64,000 bases of DNA from Monosporascus cannonballus (taxonomy: Eukaryota; Ascomycota; Sordariomycetes; Xylariales): the NCBI GenBank assembly GCA_004154925.1, contig QJNS01000753.1, forward strand, positions 1 to 64,000, written 5' to 3'. Below the pieces are notes generated by a model. That model was not told the origin of the DNA. It searched no databases and saw only the letters and a program-made list of their open reading frames with translations. Numbering within the stretch: position 1 is the first letter of the stretch; each line of letters opens with the position of its first letter. The position numbers and the translations under genes were made by a program. Positions 22,313 through 32,972 of the stretch are shown here, in pieces.

Positions 22313-23821
22313 TCAAGACGAGGCAAGCAGAACGACAGGCTCGCCGTTGCTGAATCTCACACAGACATTTCCATTCCCATCTGCAGTGTAAGAACCCGAG
22401 CCCAAAGTGTTGTTCCAGCGGCCGCCAGGTACTTGCGTGTTAAAGCAATGCTCTCCAGATGACCCAGACCCGCTATTCGTGGTGAAGACGACGAGTTTTC
22501 CTCCAGCCCGACTCCAGGCGTAAGCAGTATCCGCAACATACAAGTGCTTGTGATCGTCTTGCCCAAGGCCACCTGCTGCCGATCTTGCCCCTGACAGGCG
22601 CGCGATAGCTCGGTACAGGTCCGCCTGAGTGTTGAAGTTGCTTCGCCAGAGATCTTCGCGATTTGCCGGATCATTCCCACCGGCATATCCTTGCTCGGTT
22701 CCGTAATACACGATGGGAATACCCCTAGAGAGAATGACATACGCCAGGGCGTTCTTGAGGAGCGAGACGTCGTTCTTCTGATTCAACCAGCGGGCGTTGT
22801 CGTGATTGTCAAGGAACGTGCCAAGAGCACTAGGGTCAGGGAACAGCGAGGTGACCTGATCGTGCATATTCACCATGTCCTGGCTTGAGCCTGTCTGCTG
22901 GTAAAACCTGTTCATTGGGTAATAGATAGCGTAGTTCAACAGGCCCGACATGGTATGGGCATAACCGGCGAGATATACGGGGTCGCCTTGGAAGACCTCG
23001 CCAATGGTGTAGACGCCAGCGGCCGAAGAGAAACCCGGCCAGAAGTCCTTCTCAACGTGCTTGACGGTGTCGATGCGAACCCCATCGAAGCCGTACTCCT
23101 TGACGAGCCAGCTGATCCACTCCTGAAAGAGCGCTCGTATCTCCCCCTTTCCAGTATTCAGGTCAGGCAGACCTGCGATTCGGCAGGTTTCCACGCTACC
23201 TTGATTAGAGTAGTCGATATCGCAGGCTGGATGGTAAGAGCTCTCCTGGTTCAGGGGTTCAGGCCTATTATCTGCAATAGGACCGAGGCCCATGTGGTTG
23301 GCCACCACGTCAACCATGATGTACATGCCCTATCCAAATGTTAAGTACGATTACAACGAATTGAATAAGAGTTACGGTTTTCACCTTCTCATGGGCGGCA
23401 TTGACCAAGCTTTTCAAGTCATCCGCTGTTCCGTAGTTGGAGTTGATGGCGTAGAGATCTTGTGCCCAATACCCATGATAACCACCAGGACTATCTGTTT
23501 TCGCCATTTGTATTAGGATTTATGGAAGGCAAACTCTTGTCGAACAGCGATTGTCTTACTTGCGACAACCGGTGTAATCCAGATGGCGTCAAATCCCATC
23601 CCCTGGATGTAGTCGAGCTTAGACTCAAGGCCTTGAAAGGTGCCGCCGCAGTAATGCGCGAGATCGCCACACGAGCCTCCTCCCTCACCGCCGCCGTTAC
23701 GCGCAATTCGATCGGTTAGGGCAAAGTAAATATTGCGGGATTTCCAGGCTTCGGTGTCTGCTGCGGTGACAGCAGAACACAGGCGGAGGAGGGCGAGCAG
23801 TGAGGCACGCACTGTAAACAT
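22313..23821 (-). CDS. Secreted alpha-amylase, GH13, three exons
   Basis: This endo-acting starch hydrolase resembles TAKA-amylase. Minus-strand exons 23821-23560, 23494-23385 and 23329-22313 total 1389 nt (462 aa). Signal peptide [20 protein letters not shown] precedes the N-terminal [15 protein letters not shown]13 regions are intact: [20 protein letters not shown] (nucleophile Asp); III, GEVF (acid/base Glu); IV, FLDNHDN (transition-state Asp). [17 protein letters not shown] and [20 protein letters not shown] are further amylase hallmarks. A beta-rich C-terminal domain ends at [10 protein letters not shown]. There is no starch-binding CBM20 domain. Intron 2 interrupts just before GMYIMVDVV. 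Its N-terminus abuts a gene-poor 1.5-kb region. Confidence 0.95.
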
Positions 23822-25289
23822 GACTGAAGGTGCTAAGAACGACGATTACGAGTATAAACCGGTGACGTGCGATGTGAGCACTTCGCAGCATCGATGCTGG
23901 GCGCAAGTAGAGCATATCTGCCCAAATGGCCCAGCTAACATCACGCCAACATATTTATTTACTGGGTTGAAGTGGCCTATGCTTAAGCTAAGATCTGGCT
24001 AACCAATCGTCATATTTGTTCTTCCGTGTAGCGTGACGCCTCCTTCCATTTAAAGTAGCCAGTAACTCGCCATCATCAAGTCTGATGTTGGTTGGCCATT
24101 CGGCGGCTATAGTCAACGAGTACCGGTGATCACTGCCCGCCTTAGGCAGGGCACCGTAAACCTGTGGCCTTACTAGGAAGGCAGGCTGCTCCGCCATGCT
24201 ATATGCGAGTTGCCCCTGGGCAGGCTGCGAATATCGTCATTGGGGTGACCAAGCGTCAATAAAGGGCCGACTGCTAGGAATTAAGAGCCGATGTTGAGAG
24301 CTACGTACAAGTAAGCGCTCCAACAGGTTTCTGCCAGACTTGCAATAGTTGGGATCTGTGTTTGCTTAACTGCTCGTCTATGGATGTTGCGCCGGTTATC
24401 AAGTAGAATTGCGCTCCTAGAAACCTTCATGGACTCGTCCCACAAGTAGATAGGACCAGTCGAATACCTTTTGAACTACGCTACAGCCGAGAGTCCCGTT
24501 GGCAAACTCTCAGTAGCCGGAACATGTGAATCGAGACACCCCCCATTTCCCCCTACCCCCTTTTATGACTAAAACGGATCCCGGGATTCTGAACCTCGTC
24601 ATCACCCGGCTAACCGGACCCTTGTGGATCTCGGTGCCACGTCGGCTGCGGGGCCCCAGATTACATGTAGGGGCTCGTGGTTTAACTTGCCGGGCCGTAG
24701 AACGTCGTGATTGGCTTTCTGACCGATAGTTGAACCTAGAAGCGTGGAGAAGGCGGAGTTGGTCTAGCAGGTAGGCGGAGTTCTTGCTTGATGATTGGAC
24801 ACTATTCATCGGCACTCTCAAGGATCACCGGGGGCGGTCTCCAAGCGCTGCACCGCTCTGTGGCTTCATGTAGAGTAAAGCGATGAATCCTGCCTGTCTT
24901 CATGACCACCAGACCCTGCTTGGGCTAACCGTCACCCTCCTTAGAGTATGCCAGAGGACACGGAGGAAGGGTTACAAGACTGATGCTGCCACACTTCCTT
25001 CGAAGAACACGGTAATTCTCTGGCACCATTACACTAGCCAAGGCAGTTCTCAGTGACATTTCAATATCCGGCATACCGAATTCCTCGAATAAGGTAGAAG
25101 TGTGTTCTCGTATCTCGGATGCGGTTGCCCGTTCTCAAACCGTCCGAGGCGGATTATGCACGACATCGACACGTGGATCTAGACAATGTTAGAGCATTTG
25201 CGAGTTTCCCATGTAGGAAGAAATATACCTGCTCTAGTTTATTTCATCTTACTTGGATCCGTTGGAGCACGGTCACATTCTCACGTAGT
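23822..25289. other. 1.5-kb intergenic region; amylase promoter side, otherwise empty
   Basis: The left end is the amylase 5' flank. A 69-codon minus-strand frame near 24.0-24.2 kb has no recognisable motif. No RNA gene or repeat was seen. Confidence 0.45.
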
Positions 25290-25739
25290 CTAAGGCAACC
25301 CCTTCGACATGCGGAGGTAAGGCACTTCACCCTTGAAGAAGACTTCCCCTTCGGAGTTCATCCCAAATCTCTCGTAGAACTGGAGCGCGCTCTGGCGAGC
25401 GTCACACCAGATGCTCCTTGCGCCCGTCTTCGCAGCGGCCTCTATCGTGTACGCCAGCAAAGCTGACCCGATGCCCTTGCCTTGCCAAGAAGTCGCCGTG
25501 GCAAACTTGCGGAAGCGGGCCTCGCCGTCCCCGTCGATGAAGAGCGATATAATGCTCACGAGTTCCTCAGACGCGTCATCCGAAGACACAAAGGCCCCAA
25601 AATGCTGACCAGCTGCATCTTCAGGCAGCTGAACGTAACTCATAGGCTTATGAGGCCAGAGCACGGCATGGCGCAAGGCATGGGTTTCAGAGGCTGAGAT
25701 GGCCCGGACGGTGAGCGGTTGCTGCTTCGGGATGGCCAT
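25290..25739 (-). CDS. GNAT-family N-acetyltransferase
   Basis: This is a small acetyl-CoA-dependent acetyltransferase; the substrate cannot be told from sequence. Its 149 residues match a single GNAT domain. The N-terminal beta strand is VRAISASETHALRHAVLWP. The region SIISLFIDGDGEARFRKFA precedes motif A, TSWQGKGIGSALLAYTIEAA, whose Q-G-K-G-I-G loop binds the pyrophosphate of CoA. Motif B contains WCDARQSALQFYERFGM, with the usual aromatic YERFGM. The frame is open with an ATG at 25737-25739, no intron, and codon use similar to neighbouring genes. It is most like small bacterial-type GNATs common in fungi; horizontal origin cannot be judged here. Confidence 0.85.
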   Translation of the reverse strand: MAIPKQQPLTVRAISASETHALRHAVLWPHKPMSYVQLPEDAAGQHFGAFVSSDDASEELVSIISLFIDGDGEARFRKFATATSWQGKGIGSALLAYTIEAAAKTGARSIWCDARQSALQFYERFGMNSEGEVFFKGEVPYLRMSKGLP

Positions 25740-26814
25740 TTAGAATGGTTCTATTTGCGTTGAGGTCGGACTGTGTTGCTGATTTCCATCAGTGCACGAT
25801 AAGCAACTAGGTCTCACGGCAGCCGATGTCGGCAACTTCGCCACAACCCCGGCTTTCTCTGTAATTTGTAAAAGAGGTCTTACTGGGAGACGTAAATGGC
25901 CTGGCCTATGTCCACAGATAACGAATTTCCCATTATCGCTCATTGCCATGCCTTAGGAACATTGGTTCAGTGACTGTTGTTATTCTTGTCGTTGTTGTTT
26001 GGCAACTGCGCTATCCTACCCCAGCCACAAAGACCCCCTTATTCGTTTAGAGCCACAGCCCTAGATAAATACAGTTCGCATCCGGTCTCCAAAGTATCAA
26101 CTCGCAACCCAGAGGGCCTACTGGCTCGAATGTCTTAGATATTCCAGCTACTCTCGCTACCTAGACCAATTACCCATACAACGCCACTACCACCCCCAAT
26201 CTTTGCCGTATGTTGGATGCTGTCTGGGGTTAGCGCCCTGGTGTACCTGGGGCCTGGGCGCACAAAGGTGCAAAAGCAAGTGAAGAATTCCGTGACTCAC
26301 AGGTGATTCGAACGCTTAACTTTCAGGATAGCCCTTGTGTATACATACACATATACATATACATATATAAATATGTATATATATATATAAACCGGAATCT
26401 GACGCGCTACCGTTTCCGGAGCGCCCCGATGGCAGTGGTTGTTGACCCACAGAGGGCTGGTCTGCCCCTATATACTATAGCGTGCCCGGGTGGAGAAAGG
26501 GGCCCTATTCAGATGGGATCGCGAATCCTCCGGACGGAATGGTCCTATGCTTGAGACGCTGGCGCAAGCGTAGGGAGCTTTCTTTCCACTTCGTCCCTAC
26601 TTACGGTGTCCTGAGCCCAAAGTTGGTACGTCGATTTGATGGTCAGCTCTGAAGCTCAGGCTCAGCTTGATCTAAAGGTATGGGGCTGTATGGAAGATTA
26701 AGCAGGCGGGTTAAGAGACCACGACTTGGGCTTCACTAGGTATACGGTGATGTATATTGACGACTAACTTGATGTAGGCGCCGTCGAAGGGCATTCGGTT
26801 AGTTATGCTGCTAG
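25740..26814. other. 1.1-kb intergenic region with a TA/CA microsatellite
   Basis: Contains an alternating TA/CATA dinucleotide tract at about 26336-26390. Elsewhere there is no gene; the right end is the 3' flank of the HET-domain gene. Confidence 0.5.
26336..26390. repeat. AT-rich dinucleotide microsatellite
   Basis: A run of TATACATACACATATACATA-type repeats passes into (TA)n. It is low complexity, outside genes, and a likely length-polymorphic site. Confidence 0.85.
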
Positions 26815-28662
26815 TTAGGCGTACGAGACTTGTGAAAATTCCTTGTCGTCTTGATCTTCCTCCGCTGAATCCCAGTCGTCATCCCCATCCTCCTCACTAT
26901 CCCTTACACTTTCGTCGTCCCTATGATCAGCACTGTTACTTTTCATCGATTGTAAAGGGACTGGGAGGTGTGTGTCCGCTTTAGCTGAAAGCACAGCTGC
27001 TCTGACGTTGGTCCCAGGGAGGCTGCTTATGGGTCCTCCGATTGACACGAACAACGACTCGTCTGAACTGTGGGCTGTCAACTGCTGACTATGCTGCTGC
27101 CAAGCCTCGACTCGTAAATACTGATGTATCAATAGGTCATCTGGAGGCCGTTCGTCTTCGCCAAGTTCCTCTTCAAAGGCAAGCAGGATGTCATCGAGGT
27201 CATCTGCAAGGTGGACGCTGCAGTTCCATACTTCCTTGCCTCCAAGGGTTAGTATGACCGCGAAGAACAGGTAGAAGTCTGTCGCTTGAGGCGATTTAAA
27301 GCGGATGCGCATGAGGCCTGACGTTATGAGAGAACTGCCTCCTTCGAATGCTGGTAATCTCACTATGCTTGCATCGAAGTCAAATATCCCAGCGGGGTGG
27401 GTGTCGATATCGTACCCGACAGCGCCGAGCGGCATATCAGGTTTACTGGTAGAAAGCAGCCTGGTGGCGGTAGAGTCCACGAATAGTAGCACTCCGTGCT
27501 TGAACATCGGGAGCAGGTGTCTATATGGGTTCTCCACAGGAGGAATGTACCTAGATCGAATGACTAGGCGATATCGTTCTCTAGTGTCAGTTGCTTCTTT
27601 CGACAGGAGTAGTGGGCGACCTAGCAATCGACTGCGGTCTAGTATGTTTGAGCCCGACCTCCTTTGGTTTGTGCGCTGCATGGCAATGCACGCTCGCATA
27701 CCAGGATCGCCGTGCGAAACTCCCGCGTCGAGTACCACGAACATCTGGGTCAGAGTGTACAGGACGGGGAGGTGGATTGACAAGCCCAGGTTGGTCATCG
27801 AGTATGGCATCGGAGCCTCCCACGCATCCATAGCAACATAGTCGCCGGCTTTGAGGAACGCTGCAGGGGAAGGGGCAAGCATACTCGTCCAGCTCTGAGT
27901 AACACCAGAATCTCTAGCCCAGCAGAATATAGTATGATCGTTTGAGATCCTGATGATTTCTTCTTGCAGTCGTATGAAGGCTTTGGGTCCCTCACCGTAG
28001 AGCAATGGCATGTTCACGTCGAAGATCCCGAGCAGGCAGTATGCCATGTCCTCAACCCGACTAGTCTGACGTGTCGCGGCCCATGACATCTTTTTGGCGA
28101 CGCTGATTTGGTGCAATTTCGCAATTCCAAGAATCACCGATAGATCTATACCCGTAATCCTGGATATCACAACAGCTAGAGAACCGGATCGATCTCCGAT
28201 CCTGGTCCACGTCTTGGAATAAAACAGCACCCTGCATGGGGCAATCAGCTCCTGGAGTGTCCATCCTCGATGGAACCAGCGACTTTTGCGGAAGTGACGC
28301 AACGGATCTCCTTCCGCCATATCAAGATCCGGAACGTCGCATAAGTAGGCGTAACAGACTGTTGATGCGCTGTACCAGTTATACATTGAATTGATGGCTT
28401 CGGTCAATTCGGCCGAACTACCTTTGTCGATGCAATTCGTATCGATCCATATCCACTCGATGCCATCTTCTATGGCTATCTGACATGCGCGCTGGATTTT
28501 GTGAAAGCCTGATTTGGTTGTAGTTAAGGGGCTTAGAGTCGTAAAATCCTGAAAGCTAACCTCTTGCCCTTCCACCCAAAGATGACTTAGTATAGCATAA
28601 GAAGGGGCCGCGTTACCATGGAATTCCGCGAGTTCCAGCGTTTCGGTATTTATAAGGCGCAT
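26815..28662 (-). CDS. HET-domain protein (heterokaryon incompatibility type)
   Basis: HET-domain proteins of filamentous ascomycetes are linked to allorecognition and programmed cell death; the trigger of this one is unknown. The 615-residue single-exon protein begins MRLINTETLELAEF. The HET domain spans about residues 20-150: YAILSHLWVEGQEVSFQDF, then IEWIWIDTNCIDKGSSAELT, NSMYNWYSASTVCYAYL and SRWFHRGWTLQELIAP. RVEDMAYCLLGIFDVNMPLLYGEG continues as in HET-D/HET-E-type N-termini. No NACHT, WD40 or ankyrin part follows; instead there is a ~350-residue region of unknown fold and an acidic C-terminus (EEDGDDDWDSAEEDQDD). It sits alone between 1.1-kb and 1.9-kb gene-free flanks, as is common for this fast-evolving family. 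Confidence 0.9.
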   Translation of the reverse strand: MRLINTETLELAEFHGNAAPSYAILSHLWVEGQEVSFQDFTTLSPLTTTKSGFHKIQRACQIAIEDGIEWIWIDTNCIDKGSSAELTEAINSMYNWYSASTVCYAYLCDVPDLDMAEGDPLRHFRKSRWFHRGWTLQELIAPCRVLFYSKTWTRIGDRSGSLAVVISRITGIDLSVILGIAKLHQISVAKKMSWAATRQTSRVEDMAYCLLGIFDVNMPLLYGEGPKAFIRLQEEIIRISNDHTIFCWARDSGVTQSWTSMLAPSPAAFLKAGDYVAMDAWEAPMPYSMTNLGLSIHLPVLYTLTQMFVVLDAGVSHGDPGMRACIAMQRTNQRRSGSNILDRSRLLGRPLLLSKEATDTRERYRLVIRSRYIPPVENPYRHLLPMFKHGVLLFVDSTATRLLSTSKPDMPLGAVGYDIDTHPAGIFDFDASIVRLPAFEGGSSLITSGLMRIRFKSPQATDFYLFFAVILTLGGKEVWNCSVHLADDLDDILLAFEEELGEDERPPDDLLIHQYLRVEAWQQHSQQLTAHSSDESLFVSIGGPISSLPGTNVRAAVLSAKADTHLPVPLQSMKSNSADHRDDESVRDSEEDGDDDWDSAEEDQDDKEFSQVSYA

Positions 28663-30561
28663 GATAATGATGACGGACTCCAGAGTCCAGGCGGAGATAG
28701 TAATGATGATTGATAGGAGGTGCCAAGGAACGCTAGGGCTGCTGGTTTAGTCTAGCCTTAAATCCTTGATTACTACTACCTATGTTGCACGGATCCCGCA
28801 GGTAAATTTGTTTCCCTAGCGCGTGTGCACTGCAGTGGAATATCAGAAAGCGTGGGACTCTCGTCGTGGCAGTAGCACCAGACGCTGTTAAAGGCGAGAA
28901 AACAGCACAGGAGTGACTAGATATAGAATTGCACTAAGCAACTCTGAAACGGCGTAATGGCTTAACAATGGCGCCAAGCGGGAGCACAGGAGATTTACGC
29001 TAGGGACTGTGCACATATGGGCTTACTAATACTGGTTAAAGGTAGTTAAGGGGTATATTCATAGAATCTACCTACTTAATTTCCTAACTTTCAAGATATT
29101 AATAGAGAATTGGCCATCGAATGACCAACCTGGGTCATTAAATTTAAGTTTTTCCGACTCTGGCGAGAAACTCCCATATTACTGAAGACAAGAGGGAGGA
29201 CATTGTGAAGACGCAGGCTTCTGACGTGGGGTGCCGAATGTGGCTGCCGAATGTGGGCAATACTACAAATAAACCTACAAAACAAGATCCTAACAACGAC
29301 GACGAAGTGAACGTACCCCTGAAACATAGGTTCAATATCTATTAGATTCTATACTACAATGGACATCCTTGGGAGCGTAGGGATTGAGCAACTGTATATG
29401 AACAGATTTGTGGGGCGTCGAATTACCCCTATCACCTATTCCAACCTCTATGAATCTGGCGGACCCCGATACTGTGCAATACCAAAGCTGTCATAGAGTG
29501 ATAAATTTCCCTCAGAGAAGAAGCTCGAAAAATACTCATAAAACCACGAGCCAAGCCATTAGTCGCATCAAACATCTCTCACATCTTCAATAAAGATGTG
29601 AGAGGCAGAAATGCGTGACATAAGATGCCCAACTGAATATCCAGCTGCCTCTGGAAGGAACCATGAAGGTATCGGCAATAGAGCAGCAACGTTACATATG
29701 TAGATGATGTCAGAAAGTTCAAGGCAAATCGAAGCCACTAAATGAGAGAAGCAAGGAGGTTGGAGTGAAGGTAAAGACTACAGTTTGTTGGTCAAGTCAC
29801 TCAGGGGAGGACCCGATGCATATATTTGAATGCATGTGTTAGCTACTTCCAGTGGCTATCATTTAAACAGGGAGACCTCACCATCTAGGTGTCCTTCTAC
29901 CTGCTGGTAAGGGTACCTAGGGGCTGAATGAGTGTATTGGAGTTGAGTAGGAATACCTACCGACCAAGGACCTGAAGTCTCCTTATATCGGCATCAACAC
30001 CATATCCTAGACCTTTTCATGCATGCACCTGAGCCCGTAATGTCCCAGGAAGACAAGCAGAGGTATACTGAAAGAGCCTCGGAGCCCCTAGTATAGTATT
30101 ATTGTTGGTTTGACGCCAATTCTACTCTGCCAGTTGCTTTACAGATACGCAAGGCTGAGCTCAAGAGAAATGTATAAATCTAACCCCGTTTAAAACTTCC
30201 GTAGAATTAGGAATGATCCAGGATATCAGTGAAATATATATAAACTTATAGTCGTCGTTAGTTTTGGATTTCTTAGGATTCCATAGGCCTTGAGCAGCTC
30301 TGCTTGCAATGAGCCATATAATATCGCCAGTATGCTGTTAGCAGGGGGGCAAGTTATTGGATATTTAGGTGTAACTGCATAATATGCCTCTAAGCTTCCT
30401 AACCATCAACCAATGAGACGCCCTCAAATTATCCATCAATTGAGAGGATATCGGCACCCACTATGAGCTCATCGCCGGATTCACGAAGCCTTGCGACCTT
30501 GCCGTCGCAACAATTTGTAAGCACAAACTGATTTCTACTTGAAACAAACCTGCCCTTCAAG
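28663..30561. other. 1.9-kb AT-richer intergenic region with a perfect hairpin
   Basis: No gene is supported. Composition is more AT-rich than neighbouring genes. It holds a 12-bp perfect inverted repeat (29576-29604) and a GGTACCTAGGGG element near 29908. Confidence 0.45.
29576..29604. repeat. Perfect 12-bp inverted repeat (hairpin)
   Basis: CTCTCACATCTT at 29576-29587 is exactly reverse-complemented by AAGATGTGAGAG at 29593-29604, across a 5-nt CAATA loop. Pairing stops at once on both sides. No gene is adjacent. Confidence 0.85.
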
Positions 30562-30959
30562 ATGGGTGGCCTCAATCTCGAAGTTTTTAAGGTAAAGAAC
30601 AGCCCCACACATCGCCTCCTACTGTTACTTTTCTGCCGCAGCCCCATCGCATCCCCGATTTCCCCGCGTCCTTTCTTAACCCACCTAGGCCTCGAAGCTG
30701 ATATATACGGCAGTTTGGCATGTACGTCATGTTTCCGATCGGCATCATGTACTACTTCGGCACGAACCTTGACGAGCGCTTCTCGGTGCCCGACTTCTGG
30801 CCCAAGCCCGAGCAGGCGAACAAGGTGCCCCTCGAGAGGGACGAGATTCACGCTGAGCTTCAGAGGCTGCGCGCCCGGCGGCTGTATCTGAGGGAGAAGA
30901 GGCTCGAGCAGGAGGCCAGACAGCAGCCGACCCCGCCGCCATCGGGTGACGATAAGTGA
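30562..30959 (+). CDS. PET100: Cytochrome c oxidase assembly protein Pet100
   Basis: This small inner-membrane protein is needed for assembly of cytochrome c oxidase in mitochondria. Exon 1 (30562-30591) encodes only MGGLNLEVFK. The intron begins GTAAAG at 30592 and ends CAG at 30713. Exon 2 (30714-30959) continues FGMYVMFPIGIMYYFGTN, the single membrane segment and family signature, then FSVPDFWPKPEQANKVPLER and a charged helical tail rich in Arg/Glu. Total 91 residues, usual for the family. The first exon is so short that simple ORF calling misses the true start. It is convergent with the TACO1-type gene. Confidence 0.93.
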
Positions 30960-31274
30960 GGGGCACGAATCTCGAAACGTGGGCGGGCGCTCTACTTCGA
31001 CTGGGGGCCCGACGACAGCTGGCGGGCCCATCACGTTGGCGTCTACCATCGCACGATAGGTAGAAAACCGGCTGTGCAATTGCATGGATGCGGCGTTCTG
31101 GGGCGAAAAATCGGAAAGGGATTGTTCTACGATATCACACTGTACGATAGCTTATTCTGGAAGACCTTACCTCTACTGCGCCACTAGGACCGTCCATGTC
31201 CATGTCTACGTCTATATTGTACAATATATGGCACAACTGCAAATGTACAACGGTCAGGCACACACACGCCGTGT
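30960..31274. other. Short convergent intergenic region
   Basis: 315 bases of shared 3' flank between PET100 and the TACO1-type gene. Nothing else recognised. Confidence 0.45.
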
Positions 31275-32381
31275 CTACGAACCTAGGTGCTCCTCCACTG
31301 TTTTCCATAGCTCTTCGGACACGTTACCCTTCTCGACATTCGCGTAAACCGCCTGGACATCTGGATACTCGCGTACAGCCGCCAGCAAGGCACTCAAGCT
31401 GCTCGCGGCCTCGTCCTCGTCGAGCTTTACCTTGTCCGAGGTGGGCGAGTAGATAATATCGGAGCTGTGGATCTCCAACCCAAGAGCAGCGGCCAGCTTC
31501 TGTGCAACTTGATGCGTGACGTTCGGCTGCGTCCACAGAACCACGTTTCCGTCGTCGTCCTGCTCGACGTCCTCGGCACCCGCGTCGACCGCCTGCATGA
31601 AGATGTCGTCGAAGTTCCCAGCCGCGGCACCTTCGCCCTTGGACCTTAGGACGGTGCGCCCGAGGCGCACGAACAGGAACGCGGTCGGCGTCACGTTTCC
31701 GTTGTACTTCTTGACGATAACCCGCAGGTCCTTCAGCGACCGCTGCTTGTTGTCCGACTCGATGTCGATCACCATGGCGGCCGAGGAGGACGGCATCATG
31801 ACCTCGAGCGTCGCGGCCTCGAGGCCCTCGCCCGTCGAGGACTTGCCCTGGCCCCGCGCGATGGCCACGTCGATGTTGGCTTTCGGCATGCCCGCTGTGT
31901 GGAAAGGCGTTCACCAGTCAGTGCGATAGAATCCTTTCTGGGGAAGCCGGCAGGACGCGTTGAACGTCGGTCCCAAGGCCCTGAGTATGGTATATAAAAT
32001 GCCTGAGATATGTGTCATGTACCTTTCTTCGCGGTCGCTATGACGGACGCCAGTTGCGGGTTCATGTTCGGGTCCGGGCCGTAGACTGTCGTATCCCGTG
32101 TCAGACTGCGGCATCGAAAAAAAAAGGTCGGGGCTCCTTAGACTACGGGTCGAGGACTACGCACGCTTGGAATACAAGGTAAGGTGTTTCGCGAACATGT
32201 TCCGCTGGGCTGTCTTCTTTTGATCGGCGGCGCCTTTTTCATGTCTGATCTTTGACCACCGATTATGGCCGCTGTGGAGTGCCGTACTCGAGGAGAACGA
32301 GCGGCGGCATCGTGCGCATATTGACGACGGGAATATTCGTGTGGATGCGCCGAGACGAGGGAGAGAGACGAAGGACATCAT
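31275..32381 (-). CDS. DPC29: Mitochondrial TACO1/YebC-family translational regulator (Dpc29-like)
   Basis: YebC/TACO1 proteins act in mitochondrial translation; human TACO1 promotes COX1 synthesis and the yeast homologue is Dpc29. Minus-strand exons 32381-32165, 32085-32023 and 31894-31275 total 900 nt (299 aa), with donors GTGCGT and GTACAT and matching phases. The N-terminus is Arg/Ser-rich and hydroxylated, a likely mitochondrial presequence, ending near ALHSGHNRWSKIRHEKGAAD, the YebC signature (normally AGHSKWANIKH). Then come LYGPDPNMNPQLASVIATAK, MPKANIDVAIARGQGKSS and the C-terminal domains with NVTPTAFLF, DDGNVVLWTQP and SDIIYSPTSDKVKL. Two adjacent ATGs (32381, 32378) could serve as start; the frame extends upstream but loses conservation. 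Confidence 0.92.
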
Positions 32382-32972
32382 TCCGGGCGCTCGGGCTTGA
32401 ATAAAGGATATTCTATACAAAATAACCAATACGAGAAAGTCGGAATTAACCAATCGCCTCCAATGCCGTTGGAATCCGCAATGGCATCGAGGGAGATTGG
32501 CGAAACTATCATCACCCGGCGTTATCGATAGTGAAAGGTACTTCCTCTCTCGTACCAAGTAAGTCAAGGTGAGGATCTATTCAATTATCCGAGCAGCTGG
32601 GCTGGGGCTCCCTCGAAGAAGCTTTATCACTCCGGAGCAGGGACCATACTGGTGGGGTTCTCTGCTGACCCACAGTGCTAGGTAGCTACGTATGCGGATA
32701 TGCGCTTAAGCCATTTACAGACACTGAAAGGTGATTGATTGACTTGGATCGCTGTGCCTTCGAATGCGAAAGGGACCAAACCAAAATCATCTCAACCATC
32801 ATAGCAAGCATAGGGGGAAAAGGGGCGGCTCACCAACCATTGTGCCCTACGCTACTCGGATTTTTTACGATAATGACATTTTAACTAGTTTGACGCGACC
32901 ACGACTCTTTCTGAACGCCCAGCATTTACATAGTAGATCGACCGAGAGCTCGCTCCTCTCTTACATCCTCCC
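32382..32972. promoter_or_regulatory. Divergent intergenic region, DPC29 / LAA1
   Basis: About 0.6 kb separates two divergent starts. AACCAATC near 32447 and CTCCAATG near 32458 are CCAAT-box-like pentamers placed 60-80 nt from the DPC29 start. This is a candidate shared promoter, by inference. Confidence 0.45.

Noticed and set aside
26300..26320. GTTCGAATC on the minus strand, B-box-like
   Set aside because: No T-stem pairing and no other tRNA parts; next to a microsatellite.
30429..31085. 218-codon minus-strand frame
   Set aside because: It lies antisense over PET100 and its intron, has no motif, and results from the GC-rich codons of the real gene.
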